This document shows positions 54,185-64,000 of a stretch of DNA of 64,000 nt, in pieces. A program made the translations under genes and the position numbers. The stretch is from positions 3,377,940-3,441,939 of the forward strand of contig CM018048.1 in NCBI GenBank assembly GCA_008638375.1, given 5' to 3'. This stretch comes from Nyssa sinensis (taxonomy: Eukaryota > Streptophyta > Magnoliopsida > Cornales > Nyssaceae). The first letter of the stretch is position 1. Each line of letters opens with the position of its first letter. The notes under the pieces were generated by a model. It was not told where the DNA came from, searched no databases, and saw only the letters and a program-made list of their open reading frames with translations.

Positions 54185-56370
54185 ATTATTATTATTATTT
54201 TGGTAATGAAGAGAATATATAGAAGAAGAAGAATATACAAAATAAAACTAATAAAAAAAAAGAATATACAAAATAAAATGGGCATACCACATTACAGAGA
54301 ACAACCCAGATCAAAGAACGGAAAGCCTTCTAGGGAAGATGGCTGCCCACCCTTAATCTAAGCAAAAACAACCAACAAAAAAACCACTAGCCTGTTAAAT
54401 TTTGTGGAATAACATAAAAGAAACAAGAGAGAAAAGGGAAAACTTAAAAGACTACATTGTATTAGATTGAATTAATTACAGAAACTAAACAAGAGAGCTC
54501 CTTATATAGGAGGGTTATGAGGTTGTACATGAAAAGTATAATTAAAGAAAATAAACTATAGAGCCCTAATCCTATTAAGCATTCCACAATAATATATATG
54601 TGATGGCTAACCCAAATCCTAGTATCACAATAATATATAAGTAACCCTAATTTACTTCTAACACCCCCTCTCAAACTCAAGGTAGGAGATAGACCAACTT
54701 GAGTTTGCAAACAAAATCTGGATGTGGACTGGTGGCTGCCGTGGTGGCATTGTGGCTGAAATGTATATGTAACCCAAGCGGACACGGCGGCTGAGACAAA
54801 ACTAGAATTGCGGCTGAGACGGAACCAGTGCTGGGGCTTGTTGAGACGGTGGAACAGACAATGATGAGAATGCCGAGGCCACGTGTTGGGCAGAACGGTG
54901 AAGGTGAAGTATGCTAGGGATGAACTGCTGCTAAGACGGAATCAGTACTGCGGCTGCTGAGACGGTGGGACCTGATTTGGGGTTGGGGTTGCGGTTGTGG
55001 CTATGACTGAGACGAAACCGCTGTTGGCTGAGACAGAACCAGAGCTGCGACTGAGAGATCTGGGGAACAGAAGAAAAGCAAAGAGCAGCGGCGCACGCAT
55101 AGAAATAAAGCAAAACGGAAGGAGAAAAAGAAAGAAAGAAGGAAGAGCAGCAAAACGGCGTGGACCAGAGGAGCAGAAAGAAAAAAGAACCAGGAGCAGA
55201 AACGGATAGGACCAAAGCGGTGGCTGGGATCAGAAAGAATAAGAGGGAACGGCGGAACAGAAAAATTAAAACGAACAAGCGACGACTGAAGCAGGGGAAG
55301 AAAACAAAAAGAGAAGAAGCAGGCGCAAGGGCAAAGGAGAAAACAGAAAAGAAAAAATAGACAACAAGAAGCGGCGTAGGCTGATCAGAACGAGAAAAGA
55401 AGAATAGTTAAAAAAAAGACAGAAGCATCTAGACAATTAACACAGAGAGAGAACAGATAGCTTGGGATGGTGGGCACTGAAGCAAAAAGAAAAAGAAAAG
55501 AAAGGAAAGAGAGCTGGGCGGCGCAGATAGAAGAAGAGAAAAAAAAAGACAGAAGCGGCGTTGGGCTGAACAGAAACAAGGAAAAAGAAAAAGAAAAGCA
55601 AAAGAAGCTGCGGCTAGGAGAGAAAATCATAAGGAAAGAAGCTGTAGACTTGTTGAACCGGAACCAGGGTAAATTAAATAAGAGAAGAATCAGACCAAGG
55701 AAGGAGAGGCTCTGATACCATGTTAGATTTGGTGGAATAACATAAAAGAAACAAGAGAGAGAAGGGAAAACTCAAAGGACTAAACAAGAGGGCTCCTTAT
55801 ATAGGAGGCTTATGAGGTTGTATATGGAAAGTATAAATAAAGGAAATTAACTATAGAGCCCTAATTCCACTAGCATTCCACAATATATATATATATATAT
55901 GTGGCAGCTAACCCTAACCCTAGTATCACAATAATATATTGGAAACCCTAATATACTTCTAACATAGTCATCCCACATGGGACCCCACTGAACAGGAAAC
56001 CAATTACAACAACTACCAAACGACTATCCTCTTCTATTTTCCACATTAACCTAGGTGTTCCCAAATATGGATTCAGGGAGTTGCCATTCCCTTTGAAGTT
56101 GCAGGCTGGTCGGGGTAGCAAGAAATTTCGACGAGGAGCCAAGACGACTCCTCACCTGGTTCTTAATATCCCTGACTAGAGTATTCACATCCCTCGACTC
56201 AGAGGCAAAGGCACATCTATTTCTTTCAGTCCACAATGTATAAATAGATACAGAAAAACAGAGTCTACCCAAAGTCTGATTCAAGCCCTTACCCCTCGTT
56301 GCCATGGAAACCCATTCAACAGTGTCACAACATTGAAGAAGATGCATAAATTGATTAGTATGCATTTTAC
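54185..56370 (-). mobile_element. L1-type LINE 3' end, minus strand, split by an LTR element
   Basis: The right part (55965-56370) encodes on the minus strand LCFSVSIYTLWTERNRCAFA and VRDIKNQVRSRLGSSSKF, the end of a plant LINE ORF2. The left part (54185-54392) is its 3'UTR and ends on the minus strand in a (taa/aat)n tail at about 54180-54200. The reading continues from the right part to the left once the LTR element is removed. It sits in the lipase intron in antisense orientation. Confidence 0.7.
54393..55964 (-). mobile_element. Non-autonomous LTR retrotransposon nested in the LINE
   Basis: LTRs 54393-54662 and 55722-55964 are direct repeats (ends tgtta...ctaaca). The sequence ggctctgatacca just before the right LTR (about 55709-55721) is the reverse complement of the tRNA-iMet primer site tggtatcagagcc, so the element runs on the minus strand. 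The purine tract next to the other LTR reads gagtttgagaggggg on that strand. Flanks tagcc/tagtc are a likely 5-bp duplication with one change. The 1.06-kb interior is purine-rich (gaaaagaa) and encodes no gag or pol; long open frames there are compositional. Confidence 0.85.
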
Positions 56371-56589
56371 ATTTTGATTTTTGGATTCATAAACACATCT
56401 TGACAGCCAATTCATGTTGATGGATTATAGGCAATTTTGATATATTGTAATTTCTACTGGTTGTGATTTATCACCCCAGTATTGAAATTGATCCACTAAC
56501 CCAAAATTAAACCTTGGTTCTGTCGGGTTTTTTTTTCTAATAATATATCCTAGGATGCTTTATGCTTAATTCAAATTGGCAATAGAATA

Positions 56590-57127
56590 AGGGACCAAAA
56601 TTTCATATCAAAATTGCAATCCAGATCATAGGATCGTTCGATCCTAAGATCTAATATAGCTAAATCAATCTCGTTCACATAAAAAGCACACATGTAGCAT
56701 GATCATGCTAGGATCGGACAGGATCGTTTTCACTTTGTGGACTAAAAATTCACTCAAATCGCTGATTATTGATTCAACACTAAATCTTAACAAGTATTGC
56801 TACATTTAACTTTTTATATTAGAGAATTTTTTTAGTTTATTTCTTTAAAATGTTAATTTGTATTATTTTAGAATTTTAAAACTTATATTTTATTAGCAAA
56901 TACAAATAAAATATTGTAGATACATATACTTTTACATGTTATCATAATATTATACTTTATTTATTTATTTTAGGCTTGTTTGCTTATTATTGATTTTTAA
57001 TAGTTCTTTACTTTTACATATATACTTGGTTATTTTTTTTAAGAATTTTGTAGAATCTTACGATCGTCGATCTGATCTATGAACCTCCAAAACGATCCAA
57101 CACAGGATCTTGATTTTAACAACCTTG
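56590..57127. mobile_element. TIR element in the lipase intron, just before exon 2
   Basis: The left end (aaaattgcaatccagatcat, about 56606) and right end (caggatcttgattttaacaa, about 57101) are partly inverted repeats. ggatcg motifs flank an AT core (56780-57050). Similar ends (ttgttaaaatc) are common in plant hAT MITEs. It ends about 20 bp from the exon-2 acceptor and must supply or border the branch site. Confidence 0.45.
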
Positions 57128-58138
57128 ATTTTTATGCTATCTTATGCAGGAGAAATGAAGATCACCGAAGGTCTATTGCTGCCAGTTTGGTTCAGGGTGT
57201 CTATGTTCTAGAGCGGGACCGCCAGGAGAACAGGCAAGGATCCCAAGCTCTTGCTCCTCCTTGGTGGGAGTTCTTCCATTTTCGATTACTATGGTCAGCT
57301 AGTGGATGATGCTGATCGCTCCTATCTTTGGTGCCATCTATGAATTCAAACCCACAGCAGCTGGCAGTGACCACTTCAGAAATGAAAGTCCAATTTATGT
57401 AATTGCCTTTCGGGGCACCATAACCAAAGGAGATGCCTTTTCACGGGATCTCGAATTGGACCTCCACCTCATCCGAAATGGACTTCACAGGACGTCTCGG
57501 TCCTGAGATTGCCATGCAAGCTGTCAGGAATACGGTTGCTGCATTTGGAAATTTGAATATCTGCATAGCAGGCCATTCACTTGGGGCAGCCATGGCAATG
57601 CTTGCTGGAAAGACCATGGCCAAGACAGGCATCTTTCTTGAAGCTTTTCTCTTTAATCCACCATTCTTTTCGGCCCCAATAGAGAGAATTAAGGATAAGA
57701 AACTGAAACATGGGATTCGAATTGCAAGCAGTTTCCTCACTGCAGGACTAGCAGGTTGCGGTGAAGGCTCGTCACCAACACAAGAATCGATCGGATTCAT
57801 CGGAAGATCCATTTGTCACCTTGTCTGCATGGGTCCCACGACTATTTGTCCATCCAGCTGATCACTTTTGCTCAGAATATATAGGGTATTTTGAACACAG
57901 GAAAAAGATGGAGGAGATAGGAGCAGGAGGTATTGGAAGGTTGGCCACCCAGAACTCGATCGGAGGTCTCTTTATGAGTGCAATTGGGAAGGAGTCAGAC
58001 GATCCGTTGCACCTCATTCCTTCAGCAAATCTAACAGTCAATTTAACTCCTGCCCCAGACTTAAGACGAGCCCATGGAATTCACCAGTGGTGGAGACCTG
58101 ATCTGCACTTGAAGTCCAAACTTTACAAGTATAAATAG

Positions 58139-58539
58139 TATTTTTTCACGAATGTGGTTCTTTCCTGAGTTACCTTGCATTTGTGGCATTGGAGGAATAC
58201 TTTTTGTTTTTCCGTGGAACTGGTGATTAGGTATTGTTGTTGGTTGTGGATCAGTTTGAATTTTGTTGCATTGATTCAAGGAGGTACAGTTAGCTTGTTA
58301 ATGCCGGTTGCTTTTGTATCTAAACTTCATCTCCTGTTTACAATTTAAATGAAAATATGTATTTATTCTTCACAAAAATATCCTTCTTCTCTTTGTCTTC
58401 TTTCTAGGTTGGGGATCTATGATGTGCTACGTTTGTCTGCACAGACAATCCAGTTCTGGTGATTTTATATGAAGTTGATTTTGAGATGTAGCCAATTCTA
58501 GCCGTGCCCTAAAGCAAAACAAGGTATTCCAAGGTATTC
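58139..58539 (+). other. Lipase 3'UTR and downstream spacer
   Basis: Probable 3'UTR, with a possible poly(A) signal region near 58345-58375. No other feature is seen. Confidence 0.35.
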
Positions 58540-58544
58540 ATAGG

Positions 58545-58965
58545 GATGGCAATTTGCCTTGTCCCACCCCGCCCCTCCCCCCTAATGAGAAGGGTTTGGA
58601 GAGAAAATCACGCCCTGCACTGCCCAAATTAGATATTTAAATTATATAAATATTTTTTAATTTTTCATATTTTATTAAATATTCTCACATAAATAAATTT
58701 AAATATTTGTAGATGTATAAGATGTGTATAGTATATATATCTGTGTGTGTGTGTGTGTAAATATGAATTTGTATTTTTAATAATATTAGTTGATTAATTT
58801 TGATTTTTAAAAATTTTAAAATTAAGTTTTAGATAAGGACACAATGAAGGTGAGGATGGAGTTTGAGAAGGATGAAAATGAGAGACATAATAAATGAGAC
58901 GGGGTCGGGAGAGGATCTCACCCAACCCGTCTGATACCATTCTCAATTACTCCCCAAAATAGTTT
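58545..58965. mobile_element. GC-ended MITE-like repeat, third copy
   Basis: It starts agggatggcaatttgccttg and has a caccccgcccctccccc arm. After an AT-rich core with a (GT)n tract (58741-58758) come gagacggggtcgggagagga and cacccaacccgtctgatacc. It shares arm sequences with 14560-15120. Confidence 0.45.
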
Positions 58966-60396
58966 AAAAGTGCCCGGTTAAACTATTAAACAAAAACATC
59001 AGAAGCCATTGTTACCTATGACATTTTGATTTAATTAATATTAGAGATTCTAGATTGTCACACTTCCATCATTCATTGCCATGGCTAACTTCCAACACCA
59101 TGTACTTTGTATAACTGTGGTTGTTGAATTACTAGAGTAGCCCTTCCCAGATCAGGGTGATATTTTGAGATTATATCACTAACTTGATAATATTTCTTCT
59201 TTGTGAATTCTCAGATTGTAAATTTCTTCAACATTTCCATTTATAGATATTCAATTACAAAACTAAGCAAACTAATGAGATTCGAACTTTTTTTTTTTTT
59301 AATATTTTAGTGTTTGTTTCGACATTTTTGAATGTTCATTTAAACATTTTCAAGTTTAAACGTCCGTTTTAAAAAAGTCTCAGTAAATAAGTTTTTCTAA
59401 ACTTTCGTTTCGAAAATTCTCATTTTCTATTTATATAACATATTCAATACTTTTAACAGGTCATTCAATATAGTAAAATATTGCGATATACCACAACAAA
59501 TATCGGAAAGACAAATATCTCAAAATATTTAAATTTGAAAATTTTATCAAACCTTTTTCATATTGCTTTATATCGTGATATATCGTACTTCTAACTCTAA
59601 TATAATTAGAACTTCATGTTTTACATTATTAATATAAAAGACTACGTATATTTAAAATTTTTTTCATTTATATGTATATTTGACTCTTATTTTTGTTAAT
59701 GTAATTAAATTTTATAGAAAATATAGTAATTAATGTTATTTATACTCTCATCAGCGTGTACTTGTTATTTAATTTTATACTATATACTTATCAAATTTAT
59801 GTTTATTTGTAATATATTAACTTAGAATAATACATTAGCATGTCAATTCATATTTCAAAAAAAATCATTCAAAATTTCTATAATTTGATATAAATATCAA
59901 TCACTTTAAAAAAAATTACGATATGCAATATATAATTGCAATATATCTATTAATATATCCATATTTTTTAACATGCGATATATTCTTTTTATCGATATTT
60001 TATTCTTTGGATACAACTAGTACAGTATGTATGAGAAAGTATTGTTTTTTCAGAACAAAATGATGTAATAATGTCATTTATTAAATTAAGTAATAATTCT
60101 TAAAATTTGAATCCTCTTCGGTCTCTCAATGCACATTTTTATTATATTATTTCATTCCAATAATTGTGTAAAATGATCTATTATAGCCTCTGTAAGTGAC
60201 AGCCCCAATTAATTCCCGTAAGAAATAGGCTTCTTACTCCACTTTTTTGTAATATGATCCAGATAATTCACTTTTTGAATCTCGTTTATCAAAAATTAAT
60301 CTCATTAATGGAAGAAAAAATGTCCAGTAATAAAGTAGCATGAGAAATTTCATGATCATTCCAAATTAGTTTCAAATAAATGACAAAAATGATTAA
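58966..60396. other. AT-rich intergenic DNA with inverted atatcg motifs
   Basis: Between about 59465 and 60015 several gcgatata/tatcgt motifs occur in opposite senses around an AT core (e.g. 59483, 59568, 59974), as in a decayed foldback element. No gene is seen. Confidence 0.3.
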
Positions 60397-61038
60397 AGGT
60401 GCAACTCGGATGGATCGGGCTCGGATAGAGTCATGTCTAAGTCCAATTTAATCTCTAAAACAGTCAATCTGAACCCGACTTTAGACCCGAACAACCCAAC
60501 CAGAACCTGACCCGAATTAAAATTCATTAGTATCATATTTAATCCGAGCCCGGCCCGAATCCAAATTTTAATTCCAATTTTTAGGTTTTATTCATAATTT
60601 CTTTACTACATTGTTGTCTTTTTTCTTATTTTGATTATACACTAAAAACTCTAATAATTTCTCTCAATTTCTTCTTCTAAAAGAAATCAAAAGTCGTTAA
60701 AATAATTTCTTCAACATAATTTAATTTTTAAAAAAATAATAAAGGTCAACAAGTTTTTAAAATTATAAAAATATAAATAGTAATTTTTGTAAGGAATTCT
60801 TATTTATCTAATGTTGGATGACTAAAATATAAAAAATATAATATATAAAATATTGAATTCAAGTTTGGGTTAGATTCGGGTTTTCAAAGTCTCAACTCAA
60901 GTCTAACCCTAATTTAGATCAAGCTTGAATTCTTTTGCCCAAGTCCAACTTAAAGTGTAAAAAATGAAATCGAAGCTTTAAGAAATTTAGGCCTGGCTCG
61001 AGCTGGGTTCGAGTTGACCCACCCAAGTTGCACCCTTA
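60397..61038. mobile_element. TIR element with aagggtgcaac ends
   Basis: The left end taaaggtgcaactcggatgg and the right end, read in reverse, taagggtgcaacttgggtgg are inverted repeats. Short inner repeats (gacccgaa, gcccgaat, gggtt) lie near both ends around an AT-rich core. Flanks aaaatgat/taaatgtt agree at 6 of 8 positions, compatible with a decayed 8-bp hAT duplication. No transposase is present. Confidence 0.55.
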
Positions 61039-61374
61039 TAAATGTTGTTACATCTAATTTAAAATTAATATATAACGCATTTCAAAAATTAATTTAAATA
61101 ACCATGCAATTTATCAATGTTATCTTACCACTGAATTTTTTTGCCCCCATTTATGAAGAGTAATTAGTAATTAAACGTAGAAGTCAAACTCAATTTAATT
61201 ACATTTACTAAACGTCACAAAATATGAAATTAGCTTTAAACTCAAATGCAGAGAAAACACCAAAAATAAAAATAAAATATTTATATTTATATTGAAATAA
61301 ATGTCAATATCGGTTTTTACATTTTTACACTTTTGAAATACTAAAATAAATAACTTTTTTAAAAAAAAAAACAC

Positions 61375-61629
61375 CTAGCAATGAAAGCCTAGTATAGGTC
61401 GGTCACTCACAGCAATGGCTACTCTACAACCAGCTTTGGCTTCCACATGATGAGCGAAGAAATGCAAAAGCCTAAGCCTGCCGGCCATCTGCATCCTCGA
61501 CTCGATCTCCATTGTGGGTCTGACCCGAAACCCATTCAGCACTCGACAATCGTAGGTCCCACATTCTCCCGTATCGCCTCCAACAAAGGGAGCTTCTCGA
61601 CTGAGAATGTGGCCGCCATGGGTCGGCAA
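61375..61629 (-). CDS. Unassigned C-terminal coding fragment (possibly LEA_2-like)
   Basis: The minus strand has an open frame of 84 codons in DNA clearly richer in GC than its surroundings. Its C-terminal half reads NGFRVRPTMEIESRMQMAGR, then FAHHVEAKAGCRVAIAVSD, and ends LGFHC with TAG at 61375-61377. The alternating hydrophobic pattern and the ending recall LEA_2/NHL-type proteins, but I cannot name it. The region upstream on the minus strand (61630-61740) is open in other frames only, so this may be a last exon or a frameshifted remnant. The plus-strand frame 61447-61701 overlaps it and looks like a shadow. Confidence 0.3.
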   Translation of the reverse strand: MPTHGGHILSREAPFVGGDTGECGTYDCRVLNGFRVRPTMEIESRMQMAGRLRLLHFFAHHVEAKAGCRVAIAVSDRPILGFHC

Positions 61630-61739
61630 GAATGCAGGAGTAGAGTAGCTGCAGTGAACGGAGCCTGCTACTCTTCAATCGATGAAAGTCCCATTTCATA
61701 ACAGTGACACAGGGAGTGCTGTTATCCAAATGTTTCACT

Positions 61740-62418
61740 CATAATAACTTTGCAGTTCATTATCCAAGTTTAGCCAGACCCTGAGTGGTCTAACAACTAA
61801 AACTGTTTTTCCCTCAAGAGGATAGGAAAGCAGAATCAAGGAATGAAAACAATATCCAGACTTGAACCTTGTCATGTGTGGTATTACCAATAACATGCGT
61901 TACCAGTTGGACGTCTAGCTGCATCTTCTCATCATAAGTAAAAACTATTGGGAACAGGACAAAATGCTCCTCATAACATAAAAAATTTACATCATTATTA
62001 CATGTTGATCATGTTCGTCTCTGTACAACCAATAGCAACAAATCCCCCAAACACCAGGTTTATATGAAGCAATCCCACAATCCAGGGAACTCGGTACAAA
62101 GTATACCTAATATTTTGTATCTATTATTTAGGTACAATCCGAACTTGACAGAAACATAATACACAATCTCAATCTCAGCAATGCATAAAACAGTCCTGCA
62201 ATCCATAAAGTCTAAGAAAAATAATTTTCTAATTCATGATTTTTAACTTCTGTTCGATTTCTCAATAGAAGAGTAACAGTAAAAAAGAACAGAAGTGGAA
62301 GAAAAACAAGTTTCAGGCCCACAGAGAACAAAGGAAGCCATCCACCTCTAATACAACCATCAGTCCATCTTAAATGGACTGGTCGTTCAATCTATACATA
62401 CAAATATATACCTAAAAG
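61740..62418. other. Spacer and probable PI4K 3'UTR
   Basis: No gene is seen. The half next to 62419 is probably transcribed 3'UTR of the minus-strand kinase. Confidence 0.35.
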
Positions 62419-62482
62419 CCCCATGACAAATATTTCATGAGCTTGTCAAGCCCCATGACAATTATTTTGTGAGCTTGTCAAG
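62419..62482 (-). repeat. 32-bp tandem duplication at the PI4K stop codon
   Basis: Units 62419-62450 and 62451-62482 (ccccatgaca.atattt..tgagcttgtcaag) differ at four or five bases. On the minus strand the upstream unit holds the last codons (LDKLTK) and TAA (62462-62464). The downstream unit is in the 3'UTR. Confidence 0.9.
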
Positions 62483-64000
62483 CTGGGAATCCATGATTTG
62501 GGAGAGAGTTTCCAGAAAAGCAACTTCACTCATGCCCGGGATCATTGAATCCCGGGCTTGACGAACAATCTCCTCAATTGTGGATTCCTTGTTCAAGGTT
62601 TCTCTGCACATGATGCTTCCAATGTCAAATGGAGTGAGTCCTCTCTCTACCCCCTTCTTCAGAAGCATGGTGGAGACACGGAGAGTGCGGGCACACTCAA
62701 GGGAAAGTTCCCATCCGTAAAACTTCAAAAGTGCAATGTCTTGTTCAGGCATCCAACAATTTTATGTAGTCAATGGTGTCTTGGGAGTAAGGCTGCCGAG
62801 CTTGTGGCCAGCAAAGCCAATCGAAAGTGCAATCTTCAAACTGTTAAAGAGGTGGAGTGAGTCCTAAGATAAATTTATGATTGAATTGGTCTCACAAAGT
62901 AATTATATAACTTCTATCTTTTGTCATTCAGAAAATGATAAAAATAGTTCAATCTCACTCTCAAGCAGATATAAATTATAGTGTAAACAACACAGCACTT
63001 AATATAGCCAAGTAAGAAACTTACATTCTCGGGCAAGCAATAGCCATGATCAATTGGAATAAGAACAATCCGCCCCTCCTCCCCCTCTTTGTTCACCAGA
63101 ATATTCCCAGCATGCCTATCTGCATTTGCCATTCTTATATCAAACACACTGATCTTATGGACCTCCTCCACAGGGAAATCCCGAGGACCCATGTCCTCGC
63201 AACATCCACAATTCTGCATGAACATTTGCAATGACCCAATCTTAATGTTCTTTGGTGTGCATTCATAGCCATTTGGATGGTTAAATCCTCTGTGCAAGCA
63301 CTGAACCATAAATGTAGGGGGTACACCGGCAAAACCCATCTCCCCGCTCAATGATGAGCGAGGCCCACTCTTTGGATGATCCAATATGTATGCTGCAACT
63401 TCCCTCAATGCACCTTCTCCTACTCTTGTTCCCCTCTTCAACCCTTCGCCATTTGATGACAAAGGTAGCCCCTGAGGATTATTCACAGCCATAGGTTCCT
63501 CATCCATTGGCTTAAAAACAGCAACATATTTGTTGCCCAATGCATCTTGCATGAAATAAGCTCCTCCTGTACCTTCGGATGATCTTATTGGTTGTTTGCC
63601 TCTTTCCAATCCATCAAATGTAGACTTAATCATATCGCTTATAATTGAAGGCAATTTGATCTTTGGATTAACGAAAACTGGTTCCAGCAAGAAATCTCTA
63701 TCTGTTGGCTTCCTGTATACAACTTGAAGATCCTTGAATTGGTTCTCTCCTTCATGTACTCCATCAGTTCTCTCATTCCAATTTATTGCCTCAACAGAGA
63801 GTTCAACATCTCTCTCAACAGGCTTGGTCCGAAACTTTGCAGATTTCTGAACTACCAAGTGAATCACAGCATCGGTATTCTTACAAATGTCATCAATGAG
63901 CCTCTGGTCGTCGAGTTTCTCGCCATTACAAAACAATTCCTCATCGTCAACATCAATAAAATTTTTCCTTTTCTTAGAAATTTGTCTCTTGAGATACCCG
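62462..64000 (-). CDS. PI4KG4: Phosphatidylinositol 4-kinase gamma, ubiquitin-like-domain type (5' end outside window), one frameshift
   Basis: The family carries ubiquitin-like domains and a PI3/4-kinase fold; some plant members act as protein kinases. Exon A runs from the window end to 63025. It encodes the end of a ubiquitin-like domain (GYLKRQISKKRKNFIDVDDE), then AYFMQDALGNKYVAVFKPMD, the catalytic loop MANADRHAGNILV (D, H, N present) and the DHG box IPIDHGYCLPEN. The donor is at 63024/63023. Exon B (62840-62462) encodes FEDCTFDWLCWPQARQPYSQ and ends MDSQLDKLTK. Exon B has one extra base near 62752: gatgcctgaacaag gives a premature TGA, while one C fewer would read LLDAEQDIALL. Without that base about 100 more codons follow. 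Upstream exons lie beyond base 64000. Confidence 0.85.

Larger units (their letters stand above)
53483..58138 (+). pseudogene. At4g10955-type alpha/beta-hydrolase (class-3 lipase-like), four frameshifts
   Basis: Exon 1 (53483-53544) reads MASERENFNQSGPLHLINVD. The codon tg|g joins it to exon 2 (57150-58138), starting RNEDHRRSIAASLVQGVYVL. Exon 2 keeps the nucleophile elbow AGHSLGAAMAMLAGKTMAKT (GxSxG, Ser nucleophile) and ends HQWWRPDLHLKSKLYKYK. These proteins are plant lipases of the At4g10955 group; substrate unknown. The frame changes at about 57293, 57321, 57503 and 57756, each time by +1, so the full protein can only be read across four frames. No other stops occur, which is unusual for an old pseudogene. 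The 3.6-kb intron holds a LINE, an LTR element and a MITE. Either the gene is recently dead or the sequence has errors. The start is chosen by match to the family N-terminus. Confidence 0.75.

Noticed and set aside
54931..55715. Several long open frames on both strands, rich in K/R/E or F/S/L
   Set aside because: They lie in the purine-rich interior of a non-autonomous LTR element; low-complexity composition explains the open frames.
61447..61701. 84-codon plus-strand frame
   Set aside because: It overlaps the minus-strand frame whose C-terminal half looks protein-like; the plus frame shows no domain.

Overview
The window is nuclear DNA from a flowering plant, most likely a dicot. The genes are intron-rich and have plant-type introns (GT-AG, T-rich branch and 3' ends). 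The products are plant proteins: an NDPK3-like kinase, a UIEF-type mRNA export factor, a UDP-glucose epimerase, a SWIB protein, an At4g10955-type lipase and a ubiquitin-domain PI4-kinase gamma. The intergenic DNA is AT-rich and packed with Ty1/copia, LINE and TIR-element relics. I cannot fix the species. The only RNA gene I can support is a tRNA-Ala(CGC).

Layout. Positions 1-2154 hold the 3' exons of an NDP kinase, with a foldback LTR relic in its last intron. Positions 2155-5000 hold degenerate repeats, a copia relic and two copies of a foldback MITE. Positions 5279-10727 hold a UIEF homologue; its core promoter/5'UTR, its leader intron and its stop-codon region each carry a tandem duplication. 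A tRNA-Ala lies at 12482-12554, followed by a decayed plastid-type gene (12689-14046), a deleted copia element, a hAT-like element with an 8-bp target duplication, and an RTE-like LINE relic on the minus strand. Positions 19300-25700 are AT-rich, with tandem duplications and more MITEs.

A nine-exon UDP-glucose 4-epimerase occupies 26083-31493 and carries one frameshift. A SWIB gene with no visible start (32591-35527) carries a LINE in its last intron, and fragments of a PDR/ABCG transporter follow it. A decayed Ty1/copia element (38834-46780) is split by a 3.5-kb solo LTR with a perfect 5-bp target duplication. An LTR/MITE/LINE mosaic follows (47451-48960). An At4g10955-type lipase (53483-58138) has a 3.6-kb intron filled by a LINE that itself contains a non-autonomous LTR element; its main exon has four +1 frameshifts. 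The window closes with TIR elements, a small minus-strand coding fragment, and the 3' part of a PI4-kinase gamma on the minus strand.

Two patterns cross gene boundaries. First, I count at least ten local tandem duplications with units of 32-360 bp. Two of them sit exactly on stop codons and one duplicates a core promoter. Second, the six frameshifts in the epimerase, lipase and PI4-kinase are all +1 in the coding direction, and almost all look like duplication of one neighbouring base. That suggests sequence error as much as gene death. I found no gene cluster or defence-like system. The genes look like unrelated housekeeping loci separated by transposon debris.
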